From: Desulfuromonas versatilis
Lineage (GTDB): Bacteria > Desulfobacterota > Desulfuromonadia > Desulfuromonadales > NIT-T3
Direction: 5' to 3'
Assembly (NCBI RefSeq): GCF_019704135.1
Contig: NZ_AP024355.1
Location: forward strand, 3,789,034-3,853,033
Length of the DNA: 64,000 bases
The position numbers were made by a program, and so were the translations under genes. Shown in pieces: positions 25,297-35,300 of this stretch. Positions within the stretch are counted from its first letter, which is position 1. Each line of letters starts with the position of its first letter. Under the pieces are notes generated by a model. That model made no database searches. It saw only the letters and a list, made by a program, of their open reading frames with translations, and was not told where the DNA came from.

Positions 25297-27243
25297 CTAG
25301 CCCTTCTCTTTTCCCAGTTCCCGCTTCACGAAATTGAGCGTTCCGCCGGCCAGCAGGTGCTGGCGCTGGCGGTCCGAGACCTCGAGCAGGGTCGTCACTT
25401 CTTTGCCATCCACCTTGACCGGGATTTCCGTGTCGCCCTGCTCCAGGCGGCGACGGATGTCGGGAAACTCAACCTTCTTGCCTTTTTCGAAGAGCTGGTA
25501 ATCGGCCGGATTCTTGAAGGTCAGCGGCAGAATGCCGAAATTGCAGAGGTTGGCCTTGTGGATGCGGGCGAAGCTCTTGACGATCTTGGCTCGCACGCCC
25601 AGAAAGCGCGGCGCCAGCGCGGCGTGCTCGCGGCTCGAGCCCTGGCCGTAGTTCTCGCCGCCGATCACCACCACGTTGCCCCGGGCCTTGCATTCCTTGT
25701 GAAAGTCGGGGGCGATCTGGTAGTAGACGAACTCGCTGATCGCCTCGATGTTCGAGCGCAGCGGCAGCACCTTGTTGCCCGCCGGCATGATGGTGTCTGT
25801 GGAGATGTTGTCCTCGACCTTGATCACCACCTCGGCGGAAAGAGAATCGGGGAGCGGATCGAAGTGGGGCAGCGGCCGGATGTTCGGGCCCCGCTGCACC
25901 TCGGTCTGGCGCAGCTCTTTTGAGGGAAAAACAATCGATCCCTCGTCGACGATGTACTTCTGCGGGTCGGCGACCCGTGGGTATTCCATCTCCTGGCCCA
26001 GATCTCGCGGATCGGTGATCGCCCCCTTGAGGGCGGCGGCTGCCGCGGTCTCCGGCGAGCAGAGGTAGACCTGGTCGCCCTTGGTCCCCGAGCGCCCGGG
26101 GAAGTTGCGCGGGAAGGTGCGCAGGCTCACCTGGCCGGTGCCCGGCGCCTGCCCCATGCCGATGCAGCCCAGACAGCCCGACTGGTGGATGCGCGCCCCG
26201 GCCATCAGCAGCGCCATCACCCCGCCGTGTTCGGCGACGTTCTCCAGCACCTGGCGGCTGCCGGGGTTGATATGAAAGTAGGTCTGCGGGTGATGGCGGC
26301 GCCCTTCGACGATTTTCGCCGTCACCATCAGGTCGCGAAAAGAGGAGTTGACGCTCGAGCCGACGATCACCTGCTCGACCTTGGTCCCTGCAACCTCGCT
26401 GAGCCGCTTGATGTTCCCCGGCGAGGACGGGCAGGCGATCAGCGGCTCGACCTTGGCCAGGTCGATCTCGTCGTGCTCGTCGTAATCCGCCCCGGGATCG
26501 GCGGCGAGTTCCTCCCAGGCGTCGCCCCGGCCCTGGGCCACCAGGTACTCGCGGGTGCGCTCGTCGGAGGGGAACACCGTGGTGGTGGCCCCGACCTCGG
26601 TCCCCATGTTGCCGATGGTCTCGCGGTCGGTGGCCGAAAGGGTCTTCACCCCCGGGCCGTAGTACTCGATGATCCTGCCCACGCACCCCTTCACGTCGTA
26701 GCGGCGCAGCATCTCGAGGATGACGTCCTTGGCGCTGACCCAGTCGGGCAGCTGGCCGGTCAGCTTCACCCCGAGCACCTTCGGGCAGGGAAAATAGTAG
26801 AGCCGCCCGGCCATGGCCATGGCCACGTCGAGCCCGCCGGCGCCGATGGCCAGCATCGACACCCCGGCCGCGCCGGGGGTATGGCTGTCGGCGCCGAGCA
26901 TGGTCAACCCGGGCCGGCCGAAACGCTCCATGTGCACCTGGTGCGAGACACCGTTGCCCGGCAGACTGAAATGGATGCCGTAACGGGCGCAGGCGCTCTG
27001 CAGGTAGCGGTGGTCGTCGGCGTTCTTGTTGTCGGTCTCCAGCAGGTTGTGGTCGACGTACTGGGCGCTCAGCAGGGTCTTCACGCCCTCGAGGCCGAGG
27101 GCCTCGAATTCGAGCATGGCCATCGTGCCGGTGGCGTCCTGCAGCAGGGTGTGGTCGATTTTTATGCCGATCTCCTCGCCGGGGATGAGCTTGCCTTCGA
27201 CGAGATGGGCCTCGAGAATTTTCCGGGTAAGATTTCTGGGCAT
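25297..27243 (-). CDS. Aconitate hydratase (single-chain, about 650 residues)
   Basis: 648 residues. It converts citrate to isocitrate in the TCA cycle through a [4Fe-4S] cluster. N-terminal features include DHTLLQDATGTMAMLEFEA and LGADSHTPGAAGVSMLAIG; cluster cysteines are at VEPLIACPSSPGN and SGCLGCIG. The swivel domain has DNISTDTIMPAG and GENYGQGSSREHAAL. The length is shorter than AcnA (about 890) and fits the archaeal/deltaproteobacterial type. GGGGG lies upstream of the ATG. It is a single-gene transcript. Confidence 0.93.
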   Translation of the reverse strand: MPRNLTRKILEAHLVEGKLIPGEEIGIKIDHTLLQDATGTMAMLEFEALGLEGVKTLLSAQYVDHNLLETDNKNADDHRYLQSACARYGIHFSLPGNGVSHQVHMERFGRPGLTMLGADSHTPGAAGVSMLAIGAGGLDVAMAMAGRLYYFPCPKVLGVKLTGQLPDWVSAKDVILEMLRRYDVKGCVGRIIEYYGPGVKTLSATDRETIGNMGTEVGATTTVFPSDERTREYLVAQGRGDAWEELAADPGADYDEHDEIDLAKVEPLIACPSSPGNIKRLSEVAGTKVEQVIVGSSVNSSFRDLMVTAKIVEGRRHHPQTYFHINPGSRQVLENVAEHGGVMALLMAGARIHQSGCLGCIGMGQAPGTGQVSLRTFPRNFPGRSGTKGDQVYLCSPETAAAAALKGAITDPRDLGQEMEYPRVADPQKYIVDEGSIVFPSKELRQTEVQRGPNIRPLPHFDPLPDSLSAEVVIKVEDNISTDTIMPAGNKVLPLRSNIEAISEFVYYQIAPDFHKECKARGNVVVIGGENYGQGSSREHAALAPRFLGVRAKIVKSFARIHKANLCNFGILPLTFKNPADYQLFEKGKKVEFPDIRRRLEQGDTEIPVKVDGKEVTTLLEVSDRQRQHLLAGGTLNFVKRELGKEKG

Positions 27244-27357
27244 GACGTCCCCCTTTTCTTGATCTTCTTACCCTTGAATTTTATCAGAAAAAAGCGGGAG
27301 AAGTCCCTTGGGCAGGGCCCTCGCCGGCTGCCGCCGACGAGAAAGGCGGGCGGGAAA

Positions 27358-27397
27358 AGCAGGGGGCGGGCAGCCTTTCTGACTGCTTGCCCCCCGC
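27358..27397 (-). terminator. Terminator of the beta-propeller gene
   Basis: GCAGGGGGCGGGCAG (27359-27373) pairs imperfectly with 27383-27397. On the minus strand the stem is followed by TTTTCCC. It lies just after the stop of the 27403-28836 gene. Confidence 0.65.
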
Positions 27398-27402
27398 GAA
27401 AC

Positions 27403-28836
27403 TCAGTAACGGAAGGGAAATCCCGGCCGTTTGAGAAGTTCCTTCCATTTCTGCCAGGCGGGAGGCAGCAGCAGGCTCTTGAAACCTGCTCCTGCGCATT
27501 CGGTGGTCATGGAGGCCCCGGTGTCCATCCCCACGGCCCGGGTTTCCAGGGGTGCGGCGTCGATATCCTGCACGATGGGCGAAAAATGGCCCGGAACATC
27601 CTCCAGGCTGGAAGCCGAAGCGTCCCCAGGCATCCCCAGGGAACAGCCGGCCATGTCGCCCTGGGAGTCGAGGCTGAGCAGCCAGACGTTGAAGCCGTGG
27701 CGGATGTCGCTTTCGGCCACCCCGAAGGTTTCCGTGTCGCCGGCGGCCAACAGGCCGCCGGATGTGGCCAGAACCGAGGAGAAGGTATCGGTACGCTCCC
27801 CGCCGTAGGTTCTCTGCCAGAGGAGGTTCCCCTCGCCGTCGAGCTTCACCAGCCAGCCATCGAACTCCATTCGGCCGGCGAGCACATAGCCGTCTCCACT
27901 CGAGGCGGCCGCGGCGAAACTCTCCCGCTTTTCGCTGCCGATGGTTTTCTGCCAGAGCACGTTGCCGGCCAAATCGAGCATCACCGCCCAGCCGTCTTCA
28001 TTGAAATCCGCTGCCGAACTGCGTCCGCCGATAAGCAGATAGCCGTCTTCGCTCGGCACTACCGCGCCGAGCGACTCGCCGTCGGCTTCGTTGCCCAGCA
28101 CCATCTGCCACTGGAGATTGCCGGCCGGATCGAGTTTGGCCACCCAGCCGTCGGAGGACAGTCCCAAGGGGAAAAGGGCGCGGGTGCTGCCGACGACGAT
28201 AAACCCGTCGGGCACGCTGCGAATCTCCCGAATACCGGTGGCGCCGTCATCCCGGCCATAGGTCTTTTGCCACTGGATGCTGCCGTCGCCAGCCAGCCTG
28301 ACCACCCAGGCATCGCGAAAGCCCTCGCGGAATGAGTCGGTCTCGCCGGCCAGCACGACTCCGTCGAGGGTGTTGCTGACGGAGGTGAACAAATCGCGGC
28401 CACCTCCCCCGAATGCTTGCTGCCAGACAGGCTGGCCATCATGACCGAAGGCGACAACCCAGCCGTCCAGCCGCCGCTCGGGAAAATAAAAGGTCGATCC
28501 GGCGGCCACCGCCCCGTGGGAAGTTGGCTGCACGGAAAGAAACGCGTCACTCCAGGCGCCGATAAAACTCTTCTGCCAGAGCATCCGGCCGTGCCCGTCG
28601 AGCCTGGTCAGCCAGGCCTTGTCAAAGAGGAAATCCCCATCGATCCGTTGGGCGGTACCGGCCAGCAGGTGGGCTGCGCCGATGCTGCGCATATCGAAGA
28701 CCCGCTCGTCCATCGGCGCGCCGTAGGTATGAACCTGTCCCGCCGCCAGCCCCGGCTCGGCCGCCCAACAGCCGAGGGCATGAAACACCACCAGCGCACC
28801 CGCCATCGCCCCCATCCATGACACGAAACCCCTCAT
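27403..28836 (-). CDS. Secreted beta-propeller-like repeat protein
   Basis: 477 residues with a signal peptide (MRGFVSWMGAMAGALVVFHA). At least six repeats of about 50 residues follow, each with the pattern DGWxVxLDxxGxxxWQxxxGG and a GYLLIGG or VVAAGS strand. The repeats predict a PQQ-like or delta-60-type beta-propeller outside the cytoplasm. The ATG at 28836 is eight bases from AAGGAGG; an ATG two codons upstream is too close. There are no catalytic residues I can recognise. The role is probably ligand or surface binding. Confidence 0.75.
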   Translation of the reverse strand: MRGFVSWMGAMAGALVVFHALGCWAAEPGLAAGQVHTYGAPMDERVFDMRSIGAAHLLAGTAQRIDGDFLFDKAWLTRLDGHGRMLWQKSFIGAWSDAFLSVQPTSHGAVAAGSTFYFPERRLDGWVVAFGHDGQPVWQQAFGGGGRDLFTSVSNTLDGVVLAGETDSFREGFRDAWVVRLAGDGSIQWQKTYGRDDGATGIREIRSVPDGFIVVGSTRALFPLGLSSDGWVAKLDPAGNLQWQMVLGNEADGESLGAVVPSEDGYLLIGGRSSAADFNEDGWAVMLDLAGNVLWQKTIGSEKRESFAAAASSGDGYVLAGRMEFDGWLVKLDGEGNLLWQRTYGGERTDTFSSVLATSGGLLAAGDTETFGVAESDIRHGFNVWLLSLDSQGDMAGCSLGMPGDASASSLEDVPGHFSPIVQDIDAAPLETRAVGMDTGASMTTECAGAGFKSLLLPPAWQKWKELLKRPGFPFRY

Positions 28837-29135
28837 CGCCATATCCTCCTTGATAAAGGCTTGCCGCCGACCCGTAGCAAGGGTAGGCAAGTTCAAAACT
28901 ACCACAGCAAAACCGGCTGGCAACGGACCACGGCTGCAACTTTAGCATGAGTTTTTTCGCGGCTTTACAGCAAGATATCGATATCACTAAGTGTTTTTCA
29001 CAAAAAAAATCTCATCCTCTCGGGACAGCTCCTCGCCGTGCGCCAGGCATCGATGCCTGCCCACCGGCGGTTGCAATTGGCTCCGGCATCTGCTAGAAAA
29101 AAAGACTCACATTAATCCAAGGAGTTATCATCCCG
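28837..29135. other. 299-bp divergent intergenic region
   Basis: Region between the beta-propeller gene (minus) and the MscS gene (plus). No coding sequence or recognisable riboswitch. It contains AT-rich patches around 28940-29010 that probably hold both promoters. Confidence 0.5.
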
Positions 29136-30254
29136 ATGGAGACGCTCGAAACCCTTTGGCAGCAGACCGTGCTGGGCATCAGCGCAGGCCGCTACGCCGC
29201 CGCCTTCGCCGTGCTGTTGCTGGCCCTGGTGGCCAAGAAGTTTCTCGCCCACCTGTTCACCCGGCTGCTGAAGCCCCTGGCCCAACGCACCGAAACCCGT
29301 TACGACGACGAGCTTATCGCCGGCATCCAGAAACCCGCCGAGCTGCTGGTGGTGATCGGCGGGCTGTTTGTCGGCGTGCAGATCCTGCAGCTGCCCCTGG
29401 AGCCGGTCAACGTTCGCCTGTTCGCCTACAACCTGCTCAAGGTGCTGGTGACTTTCGCCGTGGCCTGGACCCTGTTCAACCTGGTGGCCCTGGTCGACAC
29501 CTTCTTCGGCCGCTGGGTCCACCGCACCGAATCGACCCTCGACGACCATCTGCTCCCTTTTATCCGCAAGAGCCTGCGGGTGTTCATCGTCTTCATCGCC
29601 GTTCTCATGGTGATCCAGAACCTCGGCTACTCCATCTCCGGCCTGCTCGCCTCCCTGGGGATCGGCGGCCTGGCCGTGGCGCTGGCGGCCAAAGACACCC
29701 TCTCCAACATCTTCGGCTCGCTGATGATCATCCTCGACCGTCCCTTTCACCTGGGCGACTGGGTCAAAGCCGGCGAGCTCGAGGGGGTGGTGGAGGAGGT
29801 CGGCTTCCGCTCCACCAAGATCCGCACTTTTGCCAAAACCCTGATCACCGTCCCCAACAACAAGATCGCCGACATGGCCATCGACAACTTCAGCCGCATG
29901 CCCAAGCGCCGCATCAAGCTCAGCGTCGGGGTGACCTATGAAACCACCCCGGCCCAGATGCGTCGCGCGGTAGAGGAAATCCGCGCCATGCTCAAGAGCC
30001 ACCCGGCCATCCACCAGGAGTTCATGCTGGTGCACTTCACCGATTTCGGCGCCAGTTCGCTGGACATCCTGGTCTACTGCTTCACCGGCACCACGGTGTG
30101 GGGGGAATACCTCGAGGCGCGCGAGGACGTCTGCCTGAAAATCATGGACATCCTCGAGGGGCTGGGGATGGAGATCGCCTTCCCCAGCCGCAGCCTCTAC
30201 CTGCGGGGCCCGGGGCAGGACGCACTGCCGGCCGGGGCGGAGGAGATGGCGTGA
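29136..30254 (+). CDS. Small-conductance mechanosensitive channel (MscS family)
   Basis: 372-residue inner-membrane channel that opens on membrane tension to release solutes. There are four to five transmembrane segments. The pore-lining helix is LGIGGLAVALAAKDTLSNIF, followed by the beta domain (DRPFHLGDWV, VVEEVGFRSTKIRTF, VPNNKIADMAIDNFS). AAGGAG lies upstream of the ATG with long spacing. A strong terminator follows. Confidence 0.92.
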   Translation: METLETLWQQTVLGISAGRYAAAFAVLLLALVAKKFLAHLFTRLLKPLAQRTETRYDDELIAGIQKPAELLVVIGGLFVGVQILQLPLEPVNVRLFAYNLLKVLVTFAVAWTLFNLVALVDTFFGRWVHRTESTLDDHLLPFIRKSLRVFIVFIAVLMVIQNLGYSISGLLASLGIGGLAVALAAKDTLSNIFGSLMIILDRPFHLGDWVKAGELEGVVEEVGFRSTKIRTFAKTLITVPNNKIADMAIDNFSRMPKRRIKLSVGVTYETTPAQMRRAVEEIRAMLKSHPAIHQEFMLVHFTDFGASSLDILVYCFTGTTVWGEYLEAREDVCLKIMDILEGLGMEIAFPSRSLYLRGPGQDALPAGAEEMA

Positions 30255-30262
30255 AATGCAAA

Positions 30263-30294
30263 AAGCGAGGCGGCGAGCCTCGCTTTTTTTTTTG
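30263..30294 (+). terminator. Intrinsic terminator after MscS gene
   Basis: AAGCGAGGC pairs with GCCTCGCTT (30277-30285) and is followed by a run of T. It lies between convergent genes; the A-run on its other side could also serve the hsp20 gene. Confidence 0.88.
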
Positions 30295-30313
30295 TTATTG
30301 ACAGGTTCAGAGA

Positions 30314-30763
30314 CTACTCCCCCTTCACCTCCACGGTGATCTGCCGGCGCGGGGCGGAGCTGGTTTTGGGCAGCACCACCTTGAGCACCCCCTGCTCGCA
30401 GCTGGCCCGGGTCTTGTCCTCGTCCACCGTGGCGGGCAGGGAAAAACTGCGCCGGAAGGGACCGTAGCTGCGCTCGATGCGGTGATAGTTCTGCTTTCTC
30501 TCCTCACGTTCGAGCTTGCGTTCGCCCTGGATGATCAGGGTGTGATCCTGGATCTGCACGTCGATGTCCTCCTGGCGCACTTCAGGCAGCTCCATGGTGA
30601 CCACCACCTCAAGCTCGTCCTCGTAGATATCCACCGGCGGCTGCCAGAGGGCCGAATCGAGAGGCTCTCCGAAGGCCCGGTCGCGGCTGAGATCGAAAAG
30701 GCGGCTCATCTGCTCCTGCATCGCCCGCAGTTCGCGCAGCGGGTCCCATTTCATAATCGCCAT
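30314..30763 (-). CDS. Hsp20/alpha-crystallin-family small heat-shock protein
   Basis: 149-residue chaperone. The start MAIMKWDPLRELRAMQEQM is typical of the family. The alpha-crystallin domain runs from WQPPVDIYEDE to about residue 140 with RSFSLPATVDEDKTRASCE..GVLKVVLPK. These proteins form oligomers that hold unfolded proteins. The ribosome site is weak (GGAGCAAGAGCC). I looked for, and did not find, a convincing heat-shock promoter or CIRCE element upstream. Confidence 0.92.
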   Translation of the reverse strand: MAIMKWDPLRELRAMQEQMSRLFDLSRDRAFGEPLDSALWQPPVDIYEDELEVVVTMELPEVRQEDIDVQIQDHTLIIQGERKLEREERKQNYHRIERSYGPFRRSFSLPATVDEDKTRASCEQGVLKVVLPKTSSAPRRQITVEVKGE

Positions 30764-31151
30764 GGCTCTTGCTCCAGCAAAAAAATTCCCAACAAAGGCT
30801 TGGTGAGGAGGTCCTCCTGATTGTTGCACACCTACCGGGTTTGATCGGCACCCTGATTCTGCCATTTCTTCAAGCGGTGTTCAACCCTGCGTCCCCTTCT
30901 TTTGACAGCCTGCCCCACCACCCGTGGGCAAAAAAGGGCAAAGAACAATGGCGACTCGAACGTACCGCACCCGAAGCCCGACCCGAGACCCTAATCATTC
31001 GGGATATTTCAAAAATGCCATCGATTCCCCGCCAGGGACATGTGTAAATTAGCTGGACAAAATAATTTACCCATGATAAAAAACACCATAAAATCATTTA
31101 CTTATTTAGTTTTTCTTAATCAAATGAACAAGCGGAGCGGGGGGTAGATTC
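30764..31151. other. 388-bp divergent intergenic region (hsp20 / diguanylate cyclase)
   Basis: No gene. The right half (31035-31130) is strikingly AT-rich and carries a putative promoter for the diguanylate cyclase. The left half holds the hsp20 leader. Confidence 0.55.
31066..31094 (+). promoter_or_regulatory. Putative sigma70 promoter of the diguanylate cyclase gene
   Basis: TTTACC (31066-31071), a 17-bp spacer and TAAAAT (31089-31094), within AT-rich DNA and about 57 bp before the ATG. Confidence 0.5.
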
Positions 31152-32339
31152 ATGGTGGAGCACATCCAGGGCCTGCTAGCCCAAGGGAAGGCGGACGACC
31201 GTCAACTTGTCGAAAGCCTCGAACGACTGGCCAGGAAACTCGGCGACGAAACCTACCGGGAGGTCCTGCGGGCCCTGGCCGGCAAGGAATTTCCGGTGGA
31301 GCAGGCCAAGAAGTACTGGCAGGCAGCGCTTCAGCACCAGGGTGAATTCTTCTCCGCCCTCCCCCTGGAACAGGGGCTGCGCCCGGCGCTTCTGCACTAC
31401 CTGCAGAATATCGCGGGCGAGTTTCGCGATCCGCGAATTATCGAAGCCGAACAGCTCAAGGGGCTGGAGAAAGCCTCCCTCACCGACGGGCTCACCGGAC
31501 TCTTCAACCAGACCTACCTGAAAGCCCACCTCGATCGCCTGCTGGCCAGCCAGCGCCCCTCCGATCAGTACCAGTTCGCCGTCATTCTCTTCGACCTCGA
31601 CCGCTTCAAACAGTACAACGACCGCTGCGGCCATCTCTGCGGAGACCAAGCCCTGCGGCAGACCGCTGAAACCATCCAGGAACAGGTGCGCCAGGGCGAT
31701 ATCGCCTCGCGCTACGGCGGGGAGGAGTTCGCCGTGGTGCTGCATCGGCTCAACGAGGCCCAGGCCTTCGCCGTGGCCGAACGGATCCGCGCCGGCGTTG
31801 AAGACTTGCCCTTCAACCGACAGGAACTGCTCGACACCGGTAACCTGACCATCAGCGGCGGCATTGCGCTTTACCCCAAGGACGGGCTCACCACCGAGGC
31901 ACTGCTGGACTTTGCCGACCAGCAACTCTACCAGGCCAAGCACGCCCGCAACCAGATCTGCCCCCAGCGCTCCGAGTTCCGCCGCGCCGCCCGCCTGCGG
32001 ATGCAGTCGATGGTGGAATTCGCTTTGCCCAACCACGAAGTCTTCTACACCGGCTTGACCTTCGACATCAGCCCCGGCGGCATGGCCATCGGCTGCGACG
32101 CCGAGATCCAGCCAGGAACCAACCTGCAACTGCGCTTCAAAAAACCCTTTTGGCCGGTGGATCGCAACCTCAGCGCCACGGTGCGCAACATCCGCAGGGA
32201 CAACCGCGACGGCATCGTCCGCATCGGGCTGCAGTTCGATGAACCCTGGGATGCGATCCAGCCGCTGCTGCCCGAGGCCGTCGCTGCCCGGGAAGCCTCC
32301 CAGGCCACGGTGGCAAGGATTGCCGGACTTTCCCGCTAG
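31152..32339 (+). CDS. Diguanylate cyclase with C-terminal PilZ domain
   Basis: 395 residues. An N-terminal helical region of about 105 residues is followed by a GGDEF domain (about 110-270) with the active site RYGGEEF and an RxxD inhibitory site, RQGD, five residues before it. A PilZ domain follows, with RRAAR and DISPGGMAIG as c-di-GMP-binding signatures. The protein can thus make c-di-GMP and bind it at two sites. No membrane segments are seen. It is a single gene, transcribed from an AT-rich promoter region. The N-terminal input is not a domain I recognise. Confidence 0.9.
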   Translation: MVEHIQGLLAQGKADDRQLVESLERLARKLGDETYREVLRALAGKEFPVEQAKKYWQAALQHQGEFFSALPLEQGLRPALLHYLQNIAGEFRDPRIIEAEQLKGLEKASLTDGLTGLFNQTYLKAHLDRLLASQRPSDQYQFAVILFDLDRFKQYNDRCGHLCGDQALRQTAETIQEQVRQGDIASRYGGEEFAVVLHRLNEAQAFAVAERIRAGVEDLPFNRQELLDTGNLTISGGIALYPKDGLTTEALLDFADQQLYQAKHARNQICPQRSEFRRAARLRMQSMVEFALPNHEVFYTGLTFDISPGGMAIGCDAEIQPGTNLQLRFKKPFWPVDRNLSATVRNIRRDNRDGIVRIGLQFDEPWDAIQPLLPEAVAAREASQATVARIAGLSR

Positions 32340-32362
32340 ATCCGGCCGCGGCAGCCTCGAAC

Positions 32363-35300
32363 CTACCCGCGCCCCCGGTTCTGCCGCAGCGGGTCGGGGT
32401 CGCGGTCCCGGAACAACTCCTCCAGGCTGATCTGGCGATCGGGCTGCTGCAGGAACACCCGGACCGCATCGACCCGCCGCCGAATTTCGGCCTCGGCCAG
32501 TTCACGCAACTCCCCTTCACGCTGCGGCAGCTCCTGATCCAGGCTCGAACCACCGGATCTCTGCTCCCGCCCCAGATCGAGCTTCAGGCGCATCTTCAGC
32601 AACTCCCCCAGCCTTTGCCGGTGCCGCTCCCCGAACCGGAAAACCTCCGGCACCAAAGCCGAGAAACTGCGCACCCCGCGGATGTCCCGGCCCTCGATGC
32701 GGTAGGCATCGAGGACTTCGGGCTCGAGGTCCCGGAAATTCTGCATCGGCATGTACATGCGGGGCAGGTACTGGAGTACTTTTTCCGCCTTTTTGCGGTG
32801 CCCGCCGATAATCACCGAGGCGCCGACCTCGCCGCGCTGAGATCCCTTGGTCCAGGGAGCGCCGGTGATGCCGAAATCGTTGAGCACCGGAAGCTGCAGC
32901 AGCACCGAAAGGGTGTTGATCGCCAGGGCGAACCCGGCGGAGGGGCCGCCGACGCTGTAAGAGGCCGACAGCAGCTGGTGATGCAGGCTGTAGCCGTCGA
33001 GAAATTCCCCGAACAGCCGGGGCACGTTGAGTTCGGGGCAGAGCGCCTGCAGGTAGTTCTCGACCAGGGTCAGCGCCTCGCGGGCGCTCTGGTGGGTCAT
33101 CTGCACCGCCAGGTCGAGCTCGGCCGCCCCCGGCGCGGCCGAGGAGACCGCCCCGGTGACCACGATCTTCTCGGGAAACATCCGGTAAACCAGCGAGGAG
33201 GCGATGGGCAGCAAAACCCCGCTGGTGTCGTTGGCCCCCACCCCCACCACGAAGCCGACCTGAGGCTCTTCGGAGAGCTCGGTTTCCAGAAACTCGTCAA
33301 GCTGCTGCTTCCCCTTGCGGGTGGGGCTGCCGGCCAGTTGCTGGCGCGCACTGCCGAGATGCCACCGGGTTACCGGATAGACCCCCTCGCGGTGGAGCGG
33401 GGCGAGCTGCTCGGCGACCTGGTCAAGGATCCGCAGCAATCCCTCTTCCCCCTGGCGGGCCTGCAGCACCAGGCTGGGCTCGCCCCCCGCCCCCTCGAGC
33501 AGGCCGACCAGGGTCTTGTAATTGAAGCGCACGAAGCGCCCCCGCTCCTCCGCCGAGCCGCCCACCGCGTCCATCAGCTTGCCCAGCACCTCGGCCTCGG
33601 TGGAGCGCTGGCTGCGGATCTTTTCGGCGAAGGCGGTAAAATCGGCAGGAGTTTCGCAGATGCTGCGCGCCGCCTTGACCATCTCCTCGAAGTTCAACCC
33701 CGGCTCCAGGGGCAGTTCGCCGAGCTCCTTGCGCATGATGCGCTGGGCGTCGTCATCGCGCATGTGCCCGGTGACGTTGAGGACCTTGAGGCGCTTGGAG
33801 CGGATCAGCGCCGGGTCGAGGATGTCGAGGCGATTGGTGGTCAGCACGGTGAACACCCTGGAAAGGGGCGACTCGCCGTCGATGATGGAGAGAAACTTGT
33901 TGGTCACCTTGTCATAGGGGCTGCCCCCCTGGGGCGAGCGGCGCGGCGCCACCGCGTCTCCCTCGTCGAAGAAGACCATCGACGGGGAAATCATTTTCGC
34001 AATGTCGTAGACCTTCTCCAGGTTCTCCACCATCCCCTCGAGGGGGTTGACCGGATCGGTGAGGTCGCTGAGATTGACCACCAGGTCCTGCACCTCGCGG
34101 TTGTCCCCCAGCCAGGCGCGCACCATGTAGGTCTTGCCCGAGCCGGGCGGGCCGGTGAGCACCACCCCCTTCTCGTCGCTGATGTTGTAGTAAAGGGCGT
34201 TGTTGGCCATCTCCGAGAATTCGTTCTTGATCCCGCCGATGTACTCCTCCCAGCGCACGCTGCGGTCCATGTGGCTGACGGCCTTCTTGTAGAGCGAACC
34301 GTAGACGTTCTTGGCCACCGACTTGAAGGCGTCGCGCACCAGGTACTGGTCGTCGAGAAAGGCCGGGTGGAAATCCTCGCGGAAGGCGATGATCGAGTCG
34401 ATCAGCCGGCGCACGTAGGCCGGGGTGATGCGCAGGCTGCGCTCGCGGAAGATGGGGTAGAGCTTGTCGACGGTCTCCTCCAGGCCGCGCTCGCTGATGT
34501 AGCGCTCGGTGCCGCTCCCGGGGGGAGAACCGAAGGAGAAATTCTTGCGCCGCAGCTCCATGCGCACCACTTCCTTGAGGTTGGCCGGATCGAGCCAGAC
34601 CTCGCTCATGTCGAGCACCAGCCCGCGCTCGACGAAGCGGCGATAGATGGCCGGATCGAAGGCCTCGGGCTGATCGGTGGTGGCGATCATCAGGCAGTCG
34701 CGGCGGCCGTAGGCGATCTCGTCGAGGATGATGTTGGCGGTGTCGATCAGGGTCGCCTGTTGCCCCTTGACCGAGGAGAGCTGGTCGGGGCGGCCGAAGG
34801 CGGAATGCGCCTCCTCCAGGTGGCGGATGCTGGTGCGGCGCGGGTCGCCCATGGCGCGCTTGAGGTAGTTGCCGGGCTCGCCGGCCCAGGCGGTCTGGTA
34901 GTCGTTGGGGGTGATCATGGCGTAATCGACCCACACCCCCTCCTCCTCGAGCGACGAGAGGGCCTGGCCGATCCGTTCGCGAAACAGGTACTTGACGATG
35001 GGCAGCCGCGAATAGAGGCGCAGCCGCTCCACCTTCTTGCGCCGCGCCATGCGCACCGCCAGTTCCGGGTCGACGTCCTCGAGGCTGCGCCAGAAGGGCT
35101 CGTTGGCCAGCACCTCGTCCTTTTTCGCCTCGAGGTCGACCTTGGGGCGCACCTCGGAGCTGAACACCGCCTCTTCGACCGCCTGCTTCACCGTGGCGCT
35201 CTTGCCGCTGCCCGAGCCGCCGATGACCAGCACCAGGGGGGCCCGGGGAACCGCCGGGTCTTCGGTGTATTCCTTGAGGATATGGGCGTGGTAGAGCTTG

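Noticed and set aside
26185-28335. 716-codon plus-strand frame spanning aconitase and beta-propeller genes
   Set aside because: It crosses two well-supported minus-strand genes and their terminator and has no domain.
30764-30900. Heat-shock sigma32 promoter or CIRCE element upstream of hsp20
   Set aside because: A CTTGAA hexamer is present but no CCCAT-type -10 follows at the right distance, and no CIRCE inverted repeat is seen.
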